Source: Rhipidocladum racemiflorum
Taxonomy: Eukaryota; Streptophyta; Magnoliopsida; Poales; Poaceae
Direction: 5' to 3'
Assembly: GCA_036346355.1 (NCBI GenBank)
Contig: CM070572.1
Location: forward strand, 2,425,001-2,489,000
Length of the DNA stretch: 64,000 nt
This document shows positions 32,501-44,489 of the stretch, one piece after another. The notes under the pieces were generated by a model. The model made no database searches, had not been told where the DNA came from, and worked only from the letters and a program-made list of their open reading frames with translations. Positions within the stretch are counted from its first letter, which is position 1, and every line of letters begins with the position of its first letter. The position numbers and the translations under genes were made by a program.

Positions 32501-33112
32501 GCGTCGGTAACGCACGGAGACCGAGGTCGACACGGCTGACGGGCGAGTCCGGCGCGCACGGAGAGGCGACGTGGCGCAGCGTGAGCCGTTGGATCTCGAT
32601 CCAACGGTCGCGAGTTTGGGTCCGGTCGGACTCGGCGAGCTGGCCGGCTCGGGCTCGGGCTCGGTGGCGTGGCTCAATCGTGGCCGTTGGATCAAGATCC
32701 AACCGGCCACGCTGCTAGGGCTTTCGGCCGAGTGGGTTCTGGTCGAGTCACGTGACTTCGGTCGGACTCGAACTCGAGTCCGACTCGGCTCGATCGGATG
32801 AATAGTACAAACCCACTCGCATTTTCCAGCGATTTAATATTTAAAATAATTCCCAAGAATTCATTTAATTCATTAAAAATAGCAAAATACTAAAAATTCG
32901 AAAAATTAAAATTATTTTAGAGCATTTGGGACTCAAATAAAATATTTCCAACAAAACTTTATTTGAAAATTTAATTTCTTTAATTATTTCAATATGGAAT
33001 AAATTCAAATAAATTCCAAATGAATCCAAATAAATTCCAGAAAATTCCAAAAATTCACCAAAGTGAAAAATAGTAATTAATTTCATGAAAAGCAAAAAAT
33101 TGGGTTGTTACA
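29521..33112 (-). repeat. 5' LTR of Gypsy element 1 (3592 bp)
   Basis: Plus strand runs tgtcgggacccc...gggttgttaca. It is flanked inside by the primer site and outside by CTGCT. The family occurs three times in the window: here, 12991-23821 and 33620-37045. ORFs in it (for example 32069-32710) come from GC-rich repeats and are not conserved between the copies. Confidence 0.92.
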
Positions 33113-33117
33113 CTGCT

Positions 33118-33619
33118 CGAGGGGGTGCTAGGTTTTCGGGCCACAGGAGGACGCTTCAGCGATTGGGTATGATTGGGAGGGGGTTGACACTAGGCCCTTG
33201 TGGTAAGTGTCGTGCGATCAATGCTTCCCTGCAGGGTTAATGAAGCGATTCGAATTGCCGCGCTCTCGGATATGAGCAAGCTTGATCTGAACTTCTTCTG
33301 CGTAGTAAACAACTTGAACTTGTGGTTCGCCGTTGGGCTTGAGCTAAATTTTTAATTGAGATGACTTGATTTACATTCTGTTAAATACATTTTCATGCTA
33401 GAAGTAGGTGCAGTAACAACCGCTTAAAAATTTGTGAATCAAGTAGTCGAGTGACCAAATAATAAATGTAAGCATTTCCACAAATTTTACCTCTAGCTTA
33501 TTCCTTGCTACATCCAATTGCAAGTTCTTTGGAGTCGGTCATATATGGACCACGGGTAAGACTTGCGAGTACCTTCCGTACTCAGGCTTCTGCTTTGTGG
33601 TTTTGCAGGTGAGGATCCA
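33118..33619 (+). repeat. LTR-like remnant, part 2
   Basis: Continuation of 11624-12990 across Gypsy element 1 and interrupted at its right by the solo LTR. Contains a taagacttgcgagtaccttccgtactcagg stretch and ends gtggttttgcaggtgaggatcca. No ORF. Confidence 0.55.
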
Positions 33620-36600
33620 TGTCGGGACCCCGAATTTGCAAATCCGGACCCTCTGTGTATTCAGCACTAGTCCAGGAACGCGCTAGTGCACACAGTCTTA
33701 ACATCGGTAAATATCACAATCATACCACTCGATACTAATAAAGTACTTTAATTAAATAATCAAACTGGTTACCTGACCTTAAGGTCAAGTTACAAATGTA
33801 CGCCTCGCAGGGCGAAACTTATTAAAAGAGAGATAATAGCAGCGGAAAATAAGATAACTTCGTGGCGCCATCCAAGATACCACAGTAACTGACCGGGCTC
33901 GCTCCTAAGTAGACGGTTCCTCGTGGAGCTCCTCCTCCAAGGCCGGTGTAGTCTCCTCTTCAACTGGTGTTGTATTGTGGCAAGGGTGAGTACTTGGTAC
34001 TCAGACAAGTCATGCACGTAATGCAAGCTAATATACTATATGCATGGCTTGGTACAAAGGAATAGCTCAAGGTATATTTGGCAAAGAAACAAAGATTTGA
34101 CAAGTATCATAAGTAGATTCAAAGCAAGAAAACAAGTAAAGCATAAATAACTGTTCAAGGAGTTTAGTAAACATCTTTCCCATCCTAGTCCACATTTTCA
34201 TCAACCTCGTTATTACTCCAAACCATCCTTTCGAAATCCAAGTTATTTTCAGAAAGTCTAACCCTTGACTGTAATCCCCGAGCATTGTCCAGTACCGTGG
34301 ACTCGGCTATTCGAATAGATTCTACACTCTGCAGAGGTTATGCACTTTACCCACAAGATACAGTCAAACACCACAAAGGCGAGTTCCCGTAACAAAGCCT
34401 TTCAGAAGCCTCAAACAACAAAGGTGGTCCTCTCCGGTTCGTGCTCTACACCATCCCTTCCCTTAGCCAAGGCGGAGTATGGGACCAACACAACGTTAGA
34501 TGGGTATCTGGCCACAGCCACGATACGCTCCCCCGTACAATCACACAAACGGTGTAATTGACACCCTGAGGCTCCACAAGTGAGTCCTTAGCGACTTAGT
34601 CAACTAGGGCCGTCCCATTCCAGCCATGTGGTTGCAAGTATGACCCAGTTCAAAGGCTTGCAAGGTTAAGTCCTTAGAGTGAACAGGGCAAGACTACCCG
34701 AAGAACTAAATCAACATCCCCAGTGCCACACTGGCCCACCTGATCATTCTTGCCACTTGCCCCGGTCGAAAACTATTTATCAAAACCCAAGTTGATTACC
34801 AAGCACCACGTGCTATCAACATCACATGATACCTTTCCAAAACAGGTTCAATATATCATTAAGTCAATATTAACATTTGATTGTCCAAAATCATGTTATG
34901 AGCACGTAGCAAGTCTAAGCAATATACTACAACGGTCTAGAACCCATGTTGGCAATTTGATTATGTCCAACTAATAAACCACAACTAGGGTGACAAGGGG
35001 TCATGGCACATATCTAATTAATCAAGGTGTCGTACAGCAATTTGGTTTTTATCTAATCTCCCATATTTAAATAAAGTATTTTCTAATTGAGCTAGCATGC
35101 AATAATTTGAACCAAAATAGATTTCAAAATGGGATCAACATGGTCAAAGCATAACTTGCCTTCAAAGAGTACTTGTTCTTGGTCTTGAGTTGGATCCTGA
35201 GTCAACACTTCTCCTTCGAATCCTTCCGGCACTTCAACGTCTACTCGTTACGCGTGCAAATAGCAATAAATGAATAAAACAGTGGACAAAAATTGTCCAA
35301 ACATCCAAGTAAAATCCATAAACAGAGAGAACATAATTTTCTGGATTTTTAGGAACTGGAATCGTTCAAATCGGAGTTAAAATGCAAAAGTTATGATTAT
35401 TTAAAGTTTAAATAATCAATTAAATAATTTTACAGAGAAAAACTTTAGTCCAAAAATTAAATAAAATTCATATTTAGGTAGATCTCAATTTTATACAAAT
35501 TTAGAAATTTGAATCACTCAAATCGGAGTTGAAACGCAAAAGTTATAAGCGTTTGAAGTTTTGAAACAAAATCTGAAATCATTATTTCGAATTAATAAAT
35601 CATTTTCTTTTTCGGAAATTAATTATTGCGTCAGCAAGGACACGTGGACCAATCAGGTGACGACGCGTGGCCTCGGGTCCACGGACCCGGCGCACGGTCT
35701 CGGCTCGGTCCACCGTGGGCTCGACCACGGCCATTGCCGCCGACAGCGGCCTCGACACGCGGCCCCGCGTGTCGGTCACACACGACGCACGCTGCGGACG
35801 GCATCGACCGCGACGGTCAGCCTTCCCGACACGTGGCTCAATCTCGCCCGCTGATTTGAAAATCAACGGCCCAGATTAGATCGGCTATCGCGCTTGGAAA
35901 ACAACTCCACTAATCTGACCGCTCGATCTTGATCGGACGGTCGAATCCAATCTATCGTTATGAACGTGGTTCAACCTAAGCCGTTGGATCTAGATCTAAC
36001 GGTTGAGATTAGATCCGGAGATTAACACGTGATTCTTTACCGTGGATGACGTGGACGAATCTGGACCGTGCGATGAAGATCCGACGGTGGAGAAGCTTCG
36101 CGGGTCTGCAATGTCCACTCGCGAGCTCCGGCCGGGCGTTGAGAACGAAGACCACACCGACGGCGCGCACGCTCCGGCGGAGTGGGTGGTCTCTTCGGGT
36201 GCGTCTCGAAGCGGGGATTCCGGATCTGGGCTCCTTCTCGGCGGGAGACGACGGACGGCGGCGGAAAACGGCGCAAACCGCGGCGGACACCTCCTCCAAC
36301 TACGGCGAGCTCGCGCGGGCTGACGGCGGCGGCTTGAGCGGCGTGGGTGGGAGCTACGGGTGCGCAATGAAACGGCGATCCCGACACGGGTGGCGGCGCA
36401 ATAAATAGGGCCCTCGGCGTCCGTGAAACGCGCGGAATCCGAGGTCCTCTCGCGGGCGGCGAGTCCGTGGCGACACTGCTAGGGTGACGTGGCACGCCGC
36501 GACACCGTTGGATCGAGATCCAATGGTGCGCGAGTTTGGGTGCGGTCGGACTCGGCGAGCTGGCTGGCTCGGTCGGGCTCGGGCTCGATGGCGTGGCTCA

Positions 36601-37045
36601 ATCGTGGCCGTTGGATCAAGATCCAACGATCACGCGATTAAGGCTTTCGGCCAGAGTGGGTTGGTCGAGTCACGTGACTTCGGGTCGGACTCGAACTCGA
36701 GTCTGACTCGAGCTTTCGATCGGATGAACAAGACAAACCCACTCGCATTTTCCAGCGATTTATTAATTAAAATAATTCCCGATAATTCATTTAATTCATT
36801 AAAAATAGCAAAAGACTCGAGAAAAATTCGAGAAAAATTCGAAATACTTTGGATCATTTTGGACTCAAATAAAATATTTCCAACAAAATTTTATTTGCAA
36901 AGTTTAATTCTTTAATTATTTCAATATGGAATAAATTCAAATTAAATCCAAATAAATCCAAATAAATTCCAGAAAATTCCAAAAATTCACCAAAGTGCAA
37001 AGCAACACTTAATTTCATGAAAAGCAAAAATTTGGGGTGTTACAA
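33620..37045 (-). mobile_element. Solo LTR of the same Gypsy family (3426 bp)
   Basis: Same termini as the LTRs of Gypsy element 1 (tgtcgggacccc...ggggtgttaca on the plus strand), flanked by perfect 5-bp duplications ATCCA at 33615-33619 and 37046-37050. There is no internal region. It arose by recombination between the two LTRs of a separate insertion. It differs more from the other two LTRs than they do from each other, so it is the older insertion. Confidence 0.93.
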
Positions 37046-37050
37046 TCCAG

Positions 37051-37567
37051 CGGGGTGCGAAGTTACGCTTCATCGCTTATCGGTGACCCAAGGGCACCGA
37101 GTAGAGGCCGTCGACGTTGTACGCCCGGAAGTGTTCAGGGCATGACACTTCCGGAGGTGTTTTACTTTTGCTTGTATAGGATAGTTGGGTGTGCTTTTGT
37201 TAAACTGTCACGCTTTTATTTCTGTAATGGAATCCTTTCTACTTTTCGCCTTGGTTTCGTTGGGTCGTTTGTTGGGCTCCCGTGTGTTGAGTTTTGGGTT
37301 GTTCTCTTCCGCGTTCGTGCGCCTCGGGCGGTGAGTTTGGGTTCGATGCCCCTTTGTGGGAATTGTTGTGATATGGCTTTGGGAACCGGTATGTGGGGAT
37401 CCTGGGCGAGCTTCAGATCGCATACCGGGGGAATACCGGGGTTGTTGTCGAGTCGTTGGACGTTCGCAGAGTGGTCTCGTTTGGGCTTGGGTATTAGCAT
37501 CGGGATCACCTCCGGTGATTTGTTGCTAGGATCCAAATCCGACGGGAGCAACTGTTCATCCAACAAC
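37051..37567 (+). repeat. LTR-like remnant, part 3
   Basis: Continues 33118-33619. The long plus-strand frame over 37037-37792 crosses from this remnant into antisense LINE sequence and is not a gene. The right edge is placed at about 37567, where LINE coding similarity ends, and could lie 40 bp either way. Confidence 0.45.
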
Positions 37568-38884
37568 TCGAGGACGATCTGGGCGGCTCCTCACAAAGAA
37601 CTCCCAACTGACAGAGTCGAAAGCCTTGGCCAGATCAAGTTTGACAAACAGCGAGGGGTGCTTCTTTTGGTGAAGCACTGTCAGGAAGTTCTTGACAAGA
37701 AGAACGCTATCGTGGATTGCCCTCTGCTTGATGAAAGCACTTTGAGTGCAGGAGACAAGGTCCTGCAACTTCGGCGCCAATATGTTGGCTAGAATTTTTG
37801 AAAGAATTTTTCCGAAGCTGTGTATCAAGCTAATGGGCCTAAAGTCCGAAACTGTGGCTGCGTCGTGTTTTTTAGGCAAAAGGATCATGGACGATGAATT
37901 CAACAGCTGTAGATTAGTCATCCCGCCTCCTGAGAAGGATGATACGGCCGCTAGAATATCTTCAGCGACGATGCTCCAGCACACTTTGAAGAAGCTGGCA
38001 ATGTATCCATCCGGGCCTGGCGCTCTGTCTGCCGGTAGCTCGAACACTGCCCGCTTGATTTTCGACGCCAAGATGGGTTGGCCCAGGCTTGAAAGGTCCA
38101 CCTGCGGTTTCTGCAACAGAGCCCAATTGAGGGAGTGCAACCTTTGGAATTTTTTCCCCAGGAGCCGAATGAAGAAGTCATGAACCACCTCTTGCTTATG
38201 CGTTTCTTCTGTGGCCACCCCTTGATTCGTGAGGAGGGAAAGGATTGTGCGTTTACGCTTCCGACCGTTAATCTTAAGGTGGAAGTATTTCGTGTTTGCA
38301 TCACCCTCCTTGATATTAGCCAACCGGGCCCTTTGTTTGAGGCGAATTCTGTTTAACGCTGCCAGGCCTAAAATCTTGAGTTTGATGTCTCTTATCAACT
38401 TTAGCTCTTGCGAGGAAAGATCCCTAGCTTCTTGAGCCCTATCCATCTGGCGAATTATCTCTTGCGCAACACCAAGTCGCATTCTCAGATCACCAATCTG
38501 ATTTCTACTCCACTTCCTCAGCGCTTTAGCAGTTCTAGCAAGTTTTATAAAGAGTCGCTTGTAGGGGTTCATGGAGGAAGTGGGAATGGTCCAAGCTTGT
38601 TGCACCACCTCGGCGAAACCCGGAAGTCTGAGCCAGAAGGTCTCAAAGCGGAAGTGGCCTGTCCAACGCCGGGTAGAATTTTGGAGAAGCAAGGGGCAAT
38701 GGTCTGACACCGAAGAGGAGAGGGCCTGCAGGGTGAATTCTGGGAATGCACAATCCCAGTCTTGAGAGGCGAAGAATCTGTCGATCTTAGTTAGAGTAGG
38801 GTTGGAGGTTCCTGACGACCAGGTGTATTTCTTACCAAGAAGCCGAAGCTCTCTTAAGCTTAAAGAGTTGATAGTGTTTCTAAG
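37568..38884 (-). pseudogene. LINE reverse transcriptase, N-terminal half
   Basis: From the stop at 38885 it continues the endonuclease C-terminus (SDHCPLLL) into the RT: YFHLKINGRKRKRTI, APGPDGYIASFFK, ILLPKKHDA, DFRPISLIHSFGKILSKILA and KLDLAKAFDSVSWEF. It ends before the catalytic [F/Y]xDD box, cut by the nested insertion. Confidence 0.85.
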
Positions 38885-39391
38885 CTATTGCATTAAGCGT
38901 CTATTTAAATGTCCTTTGTTTTTGTCCGCCGCATGATAAATCATGTTAAAGTCTCCCAGACACAGCCAGCGTGCCTGAACCTCTCCCTGCAGCTGCAAGA
39001 GTTCCTGGAGGAACTGCAACTTCTCTGCATCGAGCTGCGGTCCATAGACCCCTGTGCAAGACCAGGTAGTCTGGTCCGCTTGGGTGGGAGTGAGGCACAC
39101 GGTTACTGTATAATTCGTGCACCTAATCTGAGAAACAGTGAAGACATGGCTGCTAGCTGCGAGGAGTATTCCGCCTCTAGTTCCAGAGGCTGGTAGAAAA
39201 GCGAAATTATCCTGGAAGGCTGCTCCCAGCACCTCTGAAACCAGGCTACTTGTGACGCATTGTAGTTTTGTTTCCTGTAGGCAGACAATGTTTGCTCTGG
39301 TATCAAGCACCAGCTGCCTTACCACCGCTCTTTTCGCCGGCATGTTAAGGCCTCTTACATTCCAACTAAGCAGTTTACAATCGGAATTCAT
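38885..39391 (-). pseudogene. LINE apurinic-type endonuclease domain (ORF2 start)
   Basis: Begins MNSDCKLLSWNVRGLN with the conserved WNVRGLN, then CLQETKL, GVYGP and CLGDFNMI, all hallmarks of the L1 endonuclease that nicks the target. An in-frame TAG after LNRRLMQ at 38885 separates it from its own C-terminal part. Confidence 0.85.
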
Positions 39392-39662
39392 AAAGGGTTG
39401 TTGGCAACCTGCACCTGGATTAAACCTGGGGTTGAAGCAGCCCCAGCAAAAGACACGAGGTGAGAACTAAGGAGGAGTAATCCCCCGGCAAAAGCCCGAC
39501 AACAGACCCAGACAGACAAGGCCTGAACTAAGGTACCCAGCTGACACAGCCGAAACAGGAAAAGGAACAGGGGGGTCCAAAATAAACTACGCATCCGGTT
39601 TATCAACCACAGAAGAACTGCTGCGCTGCACCAGCCAGCAAGGTTCGCTAACTTCATCTGCA

Positions 39663-40721
39663 TTAGGCCGGCTGCGACTCCCACGCGGCAACACCCGAAG
39701 CTGCCGCGAGATCAGAAGGAGTCTTAAGCGCTAGCAGCTGCTCGAAGGCTTGTATCACTTCCGGCGAGAGCGGCTTATCGAAGAGACTAACAAATTTGTT
39801 TAGCGCCGTCTCATCTGGCGATTCCCCACGCGAGAGGATGCCAAGTTTTTTCATCAGATGGCGCTGAGCTTTCTCCGTTGCGGTCAGCTTCGAAACAACC
39901 TTGCTTGCCAGGCGGTTGCTTCTGCGCTGATACGTGACCCTAGCCGAACAGGGTTTCTGGGTGGCAAAAGGCTCCTTTGCAAGGATCGGCTGAGCCAAGG
40001 GGGCCACCGCCGAGGCGAGGAAGCCCTCCTGGGAAGAGTTCCCTGTTTGCTGCGGAACCTGCGGCTTTGAGGCCTGCTGCTCCCTGGGCAACATTTCGTC
40101 TAGCATCGGATCATGTCGATCAACCTGCGAGAGGAGAACTTGGGGGGCAAGGGTTAGCTGATGGTCTTCAACAGCAGCAGTCGAGAGACTTAAGTTTGGA
40201 GGAACAACATTTCTGTTGTCATCAATGCACAGCAGGGCAATAGAGGACTCCACTTGGGAGTAGAACTTTGTACGGGGTGATCTGGTCCTGTCCCGGCTCG
40301 GCGGCCCTGAGCGCGAGCGGGTACGCCCCCTCGAGATAGGGGGCGAGCTCCTTTGCGCCGCGACCGAAAACAATGGGGGCTCAAGCGCCACTCCCAAATC
40401 TTGTTGTCCCGATCTTCTCCTGCCACCAGAACGGGAGGTGTCAGCCCCCTGCCGGTTGACCCGAGAGTCTCTCTGGTGGCCTTGAGGACGGCTTCCCCTG
40501 GGGGGGACATCCCATCCCGAGTTCCTTCTGCGGTCCGGGCCTTCTGGTGGCGACCTGTCTCTGTCCCTATCCCGAAAGGCGAGACGCTCGTGCACAGAGC
40601 CTCTTCTCTGCCTGGCGCCATCCACCAAACCTAAACGCCAAGGGAAGGTATACCTCTTGGGGAGTTCCTCCGAGGAGGAGGCATCAGAGGGCTCTCCCCA
40701 CTGATATCGCTGTGGCCCGGG
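39663..40721 (-). pseudogene. LINE ORF1 fragment
   Basis: Open from the very edge at 40721, so the LINE was 5' truncated inside ORF1 at insertion. Arg/Ser/Asp-rich (RDRDRDRSPPEGP) followed by a C-terminal region with KLTATEKAQRHLMKKLGIL, typical of RNA-binding ORF1 proteins of grass L1 elements. No start codon is retained. Confidence 0.7.
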
Positions 40722-40737
40722 CTATCTTATAGATTTT
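40722..40737. repeat. Right target-site duplication of split LINE
   Basis: ctatcttatagatttt, identical to 123-138, directly outside the truncated 5' end of the LINE. Confidence 0.8.
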
Positions 40738-41383
40738 AAAGTTAACATTTACGTATATATCAAGTAGGAGTAACTATCGACACCTACAGTATAACAAATT
40801 TGCTAAATATATACGTATGCACACATATATTGATAAAATAATACAATTTATACAGAATAATATGATCTATAATTTTTAAGTGTGTTCGAGATGGAAGAGA
40901 AATTTCGTGCGGTCGTATCGTAGACTTAGCTCGCGAGGGGACAAGCTGGGCCCCACGCGAGACCCAGTCGTCGTCGTCGGGCGGGTCTTGTGTGGCTCTC
41001 GACCTTTTCCACGGGTAGATTCGGCTTTGTTAGAGGAAATATCCATATCCATAAGGACGCAACTGAGCGTGCAAACACTAATTGAATATGGGATTTGATA
41101 AACATCATTTAGATGTTTTTATTGCTGAAATCATCCAAATCTAGGACTATAGATCATTGTTGAGATTCGGGAGTACCAATTACATCCGATCCTATGATTT
41201 GATCTAACGGCCCGGTGATATCCGGATGAGGTATCCAACGGTCCAAAATTTAGATGTTAACTAAAACAAAAATATCCGGATGATACCTATACACTCCCAT
41301 TGAATATTGAGCCGGACAAACAAAGCACCCAAAGCCACGTCGTCAAGCCAAGCCAAGCGGCCAAGCCTACCAACCGCGTTCAC
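40738..41383. other. Intergenic, part of WAK-upstream duplication
   Basis: AT-rich; no gene. 41035-41085 is similar to 43965-44015, and 41310-41383 to 44245-44330. Confidence 0.55.
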
Positions 41384-42088
41384 AGTAGAGGTGGGAGCCT
41401 ATCGTGCTTTATGTCCGAATCGTGATGGTCCGTCGTGCTTACCGTGTCGGCTCGACTCGTCTTCGGCAAGCCCAGGCATAGGCTGTGAAGTACATGGATC
41501 TCGAGTACCTATATCGCAGGAAATATGAACCAACCAGAAGAAGACAGGCTAAACCGACCACATGAGGACAGGGACCATCCGGATTGTCATCATCACACCT
41601 AACTGGGAGAGGCAGGAGATGGTAACCGACTCTCTTTAGGAAAGTTAGGATTGTAATCCTAGAGGATAGTGTATCAGGGATTAACGACCCAAAGGTTGGA
41701 TCCTTGCTGTAATCGACCAGGATTCCACTATGTAACCGACTCGGACCCCTCTACTCTTTTCCTTTATAAAGGGAAGGGGGGGCTAGAGACGAGGACACAA
41801 GCTAGAGAAATCAAGCTACTCATAATCGCAGATCACAGGATTAAGGTATTAACTCCACCGCTAAGGGCTCAAACCTATATAATCCCTTGTCTTGTGCTAC
41901 CATTGAGTTTGGATCCAACGCATAGCCCCATATTCATTACTGCCGATAATAAACGTCGACACGTACCTGCTTCGTGCCGTGCCGGCCCAGGCCCAGCCCA
42001 TTTATACTATTGCGACGAGAGAAAAGGAGACGGAGACACACGATGCTCAATCTCTTTCAGTTTTCTTTCGTCCGTTGCTCCCTCTCAC

Positions 42089-42127
<39 letters not shown>

Positions 42128-42678
42128 AATCTCTCTCGCCAGTTGCTCTCTCTCGACCGTCTCTCTCAATCTATCTCTCGCATGTTGCCTCCCTCTCTCT
42201 CGCTCATTGGCCGACAAGAGAATGAGATATGGTCATCTGTAGAAAGCCCAATAATACTTATTCTCTCCAAAAAGATCATCAGACTCATAACCTCGACAGT
42301 ACTAGAAATCTAGTGAAATAAAATCATTGTAGATAAGTGACATAATATAACCATCAACAGCAATGAAATTGTGACAGTAGATTTGTGGACGTTGTATCGG
42401 ATCTAGACTATAAATTGTACATACTTGAGACTACAAACGGCCATGCTGCACCATGCTACTCGTGCCTCCGCCGTGCCGTACCGGCACGGGCCCGACTCAA
42501 ACGGTCGTGCCGAGCCGTGCTGCCCATCGTATCCTAGTCTTAAACCCAGCACAGCCCGTATTACAGTGTTGTACCGGCACAGCACGATCTACCCCCGTGT
42601 CGTGCCGGGTTTTAAATCGAGCTGAACCACCGTGTCTCAGACCAACCAAAAAGACTCGGCCAAGTGCCCACCTCTACT
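41384..42678. mobile_element. Probable non-autonomous hAT element with internal LTR-like fragment
   Basis: Ends are inverted: agtagaggtggg at 41384-41395 and cccacctctact at 42667-42678. Internal text such as gtgccgtgccggccc and ccggcacgggcccg is common in grass hAT derivatives. It interrupts a sequence that is continuous in the duplicate near 44340. An expected 8-bp target duplication could not be recognised. Positions 41520-41960 look like an LTR fragment (tcctttataaaggg at about 41760). It also contains the (CT)n run. No transposase ORF. Confidence 0.5.
42091..42126. repeat. (CT)n microsatellite
   Basis: 18 uninterrupted CT dinucleotides within a longer CT-rich stretch. Confidence 0.95.
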
Positions 42679-44489
42679 CCGTCCTTCCTTCTTTGCCCGG
42701 GTAATTGACGGCGAACAGTAACCCATCAGGCCATCACATCTTGCAAGTTGTGCTAACTGTACCTGGATTTTTTTCCTCAAACGTGAATATGCAGCATACC
42801 ACTCAAAAAGACTGAAATATCAAGGCAGCATCGAAGACCAAGAATATCTGTAGTAATCTGTCATTAGGGCAACGACTTCGTCTCACTCGCGAGAGAGGAC
42901 GTACATTTACATGAATACTACCAAACATTGCGTAGGTCGGTATGTAGGGGCAAGGGAGGAAGCCGCACGGAGGACAGGCTGCAGGAGAGAGAGCCATGCG
43001 CGGGGAGAGCTTAAGAAGGAGAGGGTGACGTCGCGAGCCCGCGAGGAAGGGAGAGGAATGGCCGCCACATGGGTTACACGGAAATGGTTTCGGATGGGGA
43101 ATTGACTAGTCGGTTATTCGGTTAGTTCGATCTTTGAAATTACAAAATCGAACCGAAAACCGAACAATGCCAAAATAAAAACCGAAAAAACTAATTTTTT
43201 TTTGTTAATTCAGTTCGATTTTTCAATTTAGGTTAAAAATTGCCACCCCTACTTGTGTAGCCCGACCAATGTTCCAAATCCCGGCAAAATCTCGAATTTT
43301 GGGCCTACCGAGATTCCAAATTCCGGCCAAAAAAAAAACTTGAAAAAAATTCAAAATACTATAGTGCTTTCAGAAATCTTAGTGAGATTTCGGGTATTTT
43401 GATCAAATTTCACTTTTTTTGTGATGGATTTGATCGGGTTTGGGGTTAGGACTACCCACAAAAAATATCTAGTTTAGTTTGAACTATTTTTTATTCGGTT
43501 GAAGTTTGCCTGTAAGGCTTTTATCGGAATAGTACCGCTTTCAGAATTTTTAAAAATTACTTAGGCTTGATCATCGTCTGAAAATTTTATGAAAATATTA
43601 GTGATGTGTCAGGACTATCTACAAAAAAATTTAAAATTTTTCAACGTCGTTTGAATCATTTTTTGTTTGGTTGAAATTTTCAGTTGATATCCCAAAAATC
43701 CCGGTTGAAAAAAATTGAATTTTAATTTTACCTTTTGGATTTCATCCAAAATTTATCTAAAATTCTAAAATCTCGTCAGTATTTTGATCCCCTCGAAAAT
43801 TTCATCTGAAACCGAAATTTCCACCTTTTCCACTTTGTTGGAGAGAAGACTAGCGCTAGGCCCGTTTCTATTCGTGAGGAATGCTTGTTAACGTGGGCCT
43901 TCACATCACTCAGAATAATGGGATGATACATGGCCGTTGTTTCCAAAAAAAAACTCCGGCCTAGTAAATATCCATACCCATATGCACGCGACTAGGCATG
44001 CAAGTACTGTATGCCTCGACTTTGTTTCGTCTTGAAGATTTTTCTCTTACAAGTTGTGCCACCTGTACCTGGATTTTTTCCCCTCAAACGTGAATATGCA
44101 GCATACCACTCAAAATGACCGAAATATCAAGGCAGCATCGAAGACCAAGAATATCTGTAGTAATCTGTCATTAGGGCAACGACTTCGTCTCGCGAGAGAG
44201 GACGTACATTTACATGAATACGTACCATGCATTGCGTAGGTCGGTAGGCAGAGACAAACAAAGCACCCAAAGCCGCGTCGTCAAGTCAAGCAAGCCTACC
44301 CCTCTCACACGCAATCGCACCAGGCAAGTCAAGCCTACCAATCGCCCTCGCAATGCGTCTTTCGTCCTTCCTTCTTTGCCCGGGTAATGCACGGCGAACA
44401 GTACCCCATCAGGCCATCACATCTTGCATACCACTATCACTATACATATCGAAGTATCGAACGTCCAAGCAGAGCAACAAGAGAAGAAC
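42679..44489. repeat. Permuted duplicates of the WAK 5' flank plus repeat debris
   Basis: 42758-42944 and 44062-44251 are about 95% alike (cctggattttttcc ... gcgtaggtcggta). 42685-42757 resembles 44366-44430, the sequence just before the WAK gene. Between them, 43130-43260 (ccgaaaaccgaac repeats ending gccacccctac) and 43280-43830 (fragments such as accgagattccaaattccgg) look like decayed DNA transposons, but I cannot classify them. No gene. Confidence 0.6.

Larger units (their letters stand above)
12991..33112 (-). mobile_element. Tekay/Del-type chromovirus Gypsy element with 3.6-kb LTRs and extra 5' ORF
   Basis: On the minus strand: 5' LTR 33112-29521, Met-tRNA primer site, an extra ORF (29304-28584), gag (28296-27262), protease (27323-26736), RT-RNase H-integrase-chromodomain (26743-23858), polypurine tract (23836-23822) and 3' LTR (23821-12991, enlarged by a Copia insertion). 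LTR ends are TGTAACACCC...GGTCCCGACA on the minus strand. The 5-bp duplication CTGCT lies at 12986-12990 and 33113-33117. RT before integrase and a C-terminal chromodomain place it in the chromoviruses; the long LTRs fit Tekay/Del. Frameshifts in the 5' ORF, between gag and protease and at the start of RT make this copy defective. Confidence 0.9.
37568..40721 (-). mobile_element. L1-type LINE, 5' part (ORF1 fragment, endonuclease, RT N-terminal half)
   Basis: On the minus strand: a 5'-truncated ORF1 (40721-39663), endonuclease (39391 onward) and RT up to KLDLAKAFDSVSWEF at about 37600, where it stops. The RT palm active site, thumb and start of the C-terminal region (roughly 270 residues) are absent; the remainder resumes at 1170-139. 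The outer edge carries the 16-bp target duplication seen at 123-138. Confidence 0.85.

Noticed and set aside
32069..32710. 213-aa minus-strand ORF and similar ones at 22804-23398 and 36037-36495
   Set aside because: All lie in the GC-rich part of Gypsy LTRs, in different frames in each copy, with no conserved protein.
37037..37792. 251-aa plus-strand ORF
   Set aside because: Crosses from an LTR-like remnant into antisense LINE RT; no domain, no conserved start.
44424..44489. Upstream extension of the WAK ORF by 22 codons
   Set aside because: It begins at TTG, not ATG, and the ATG at 44490 directly gives a good signal peptide.
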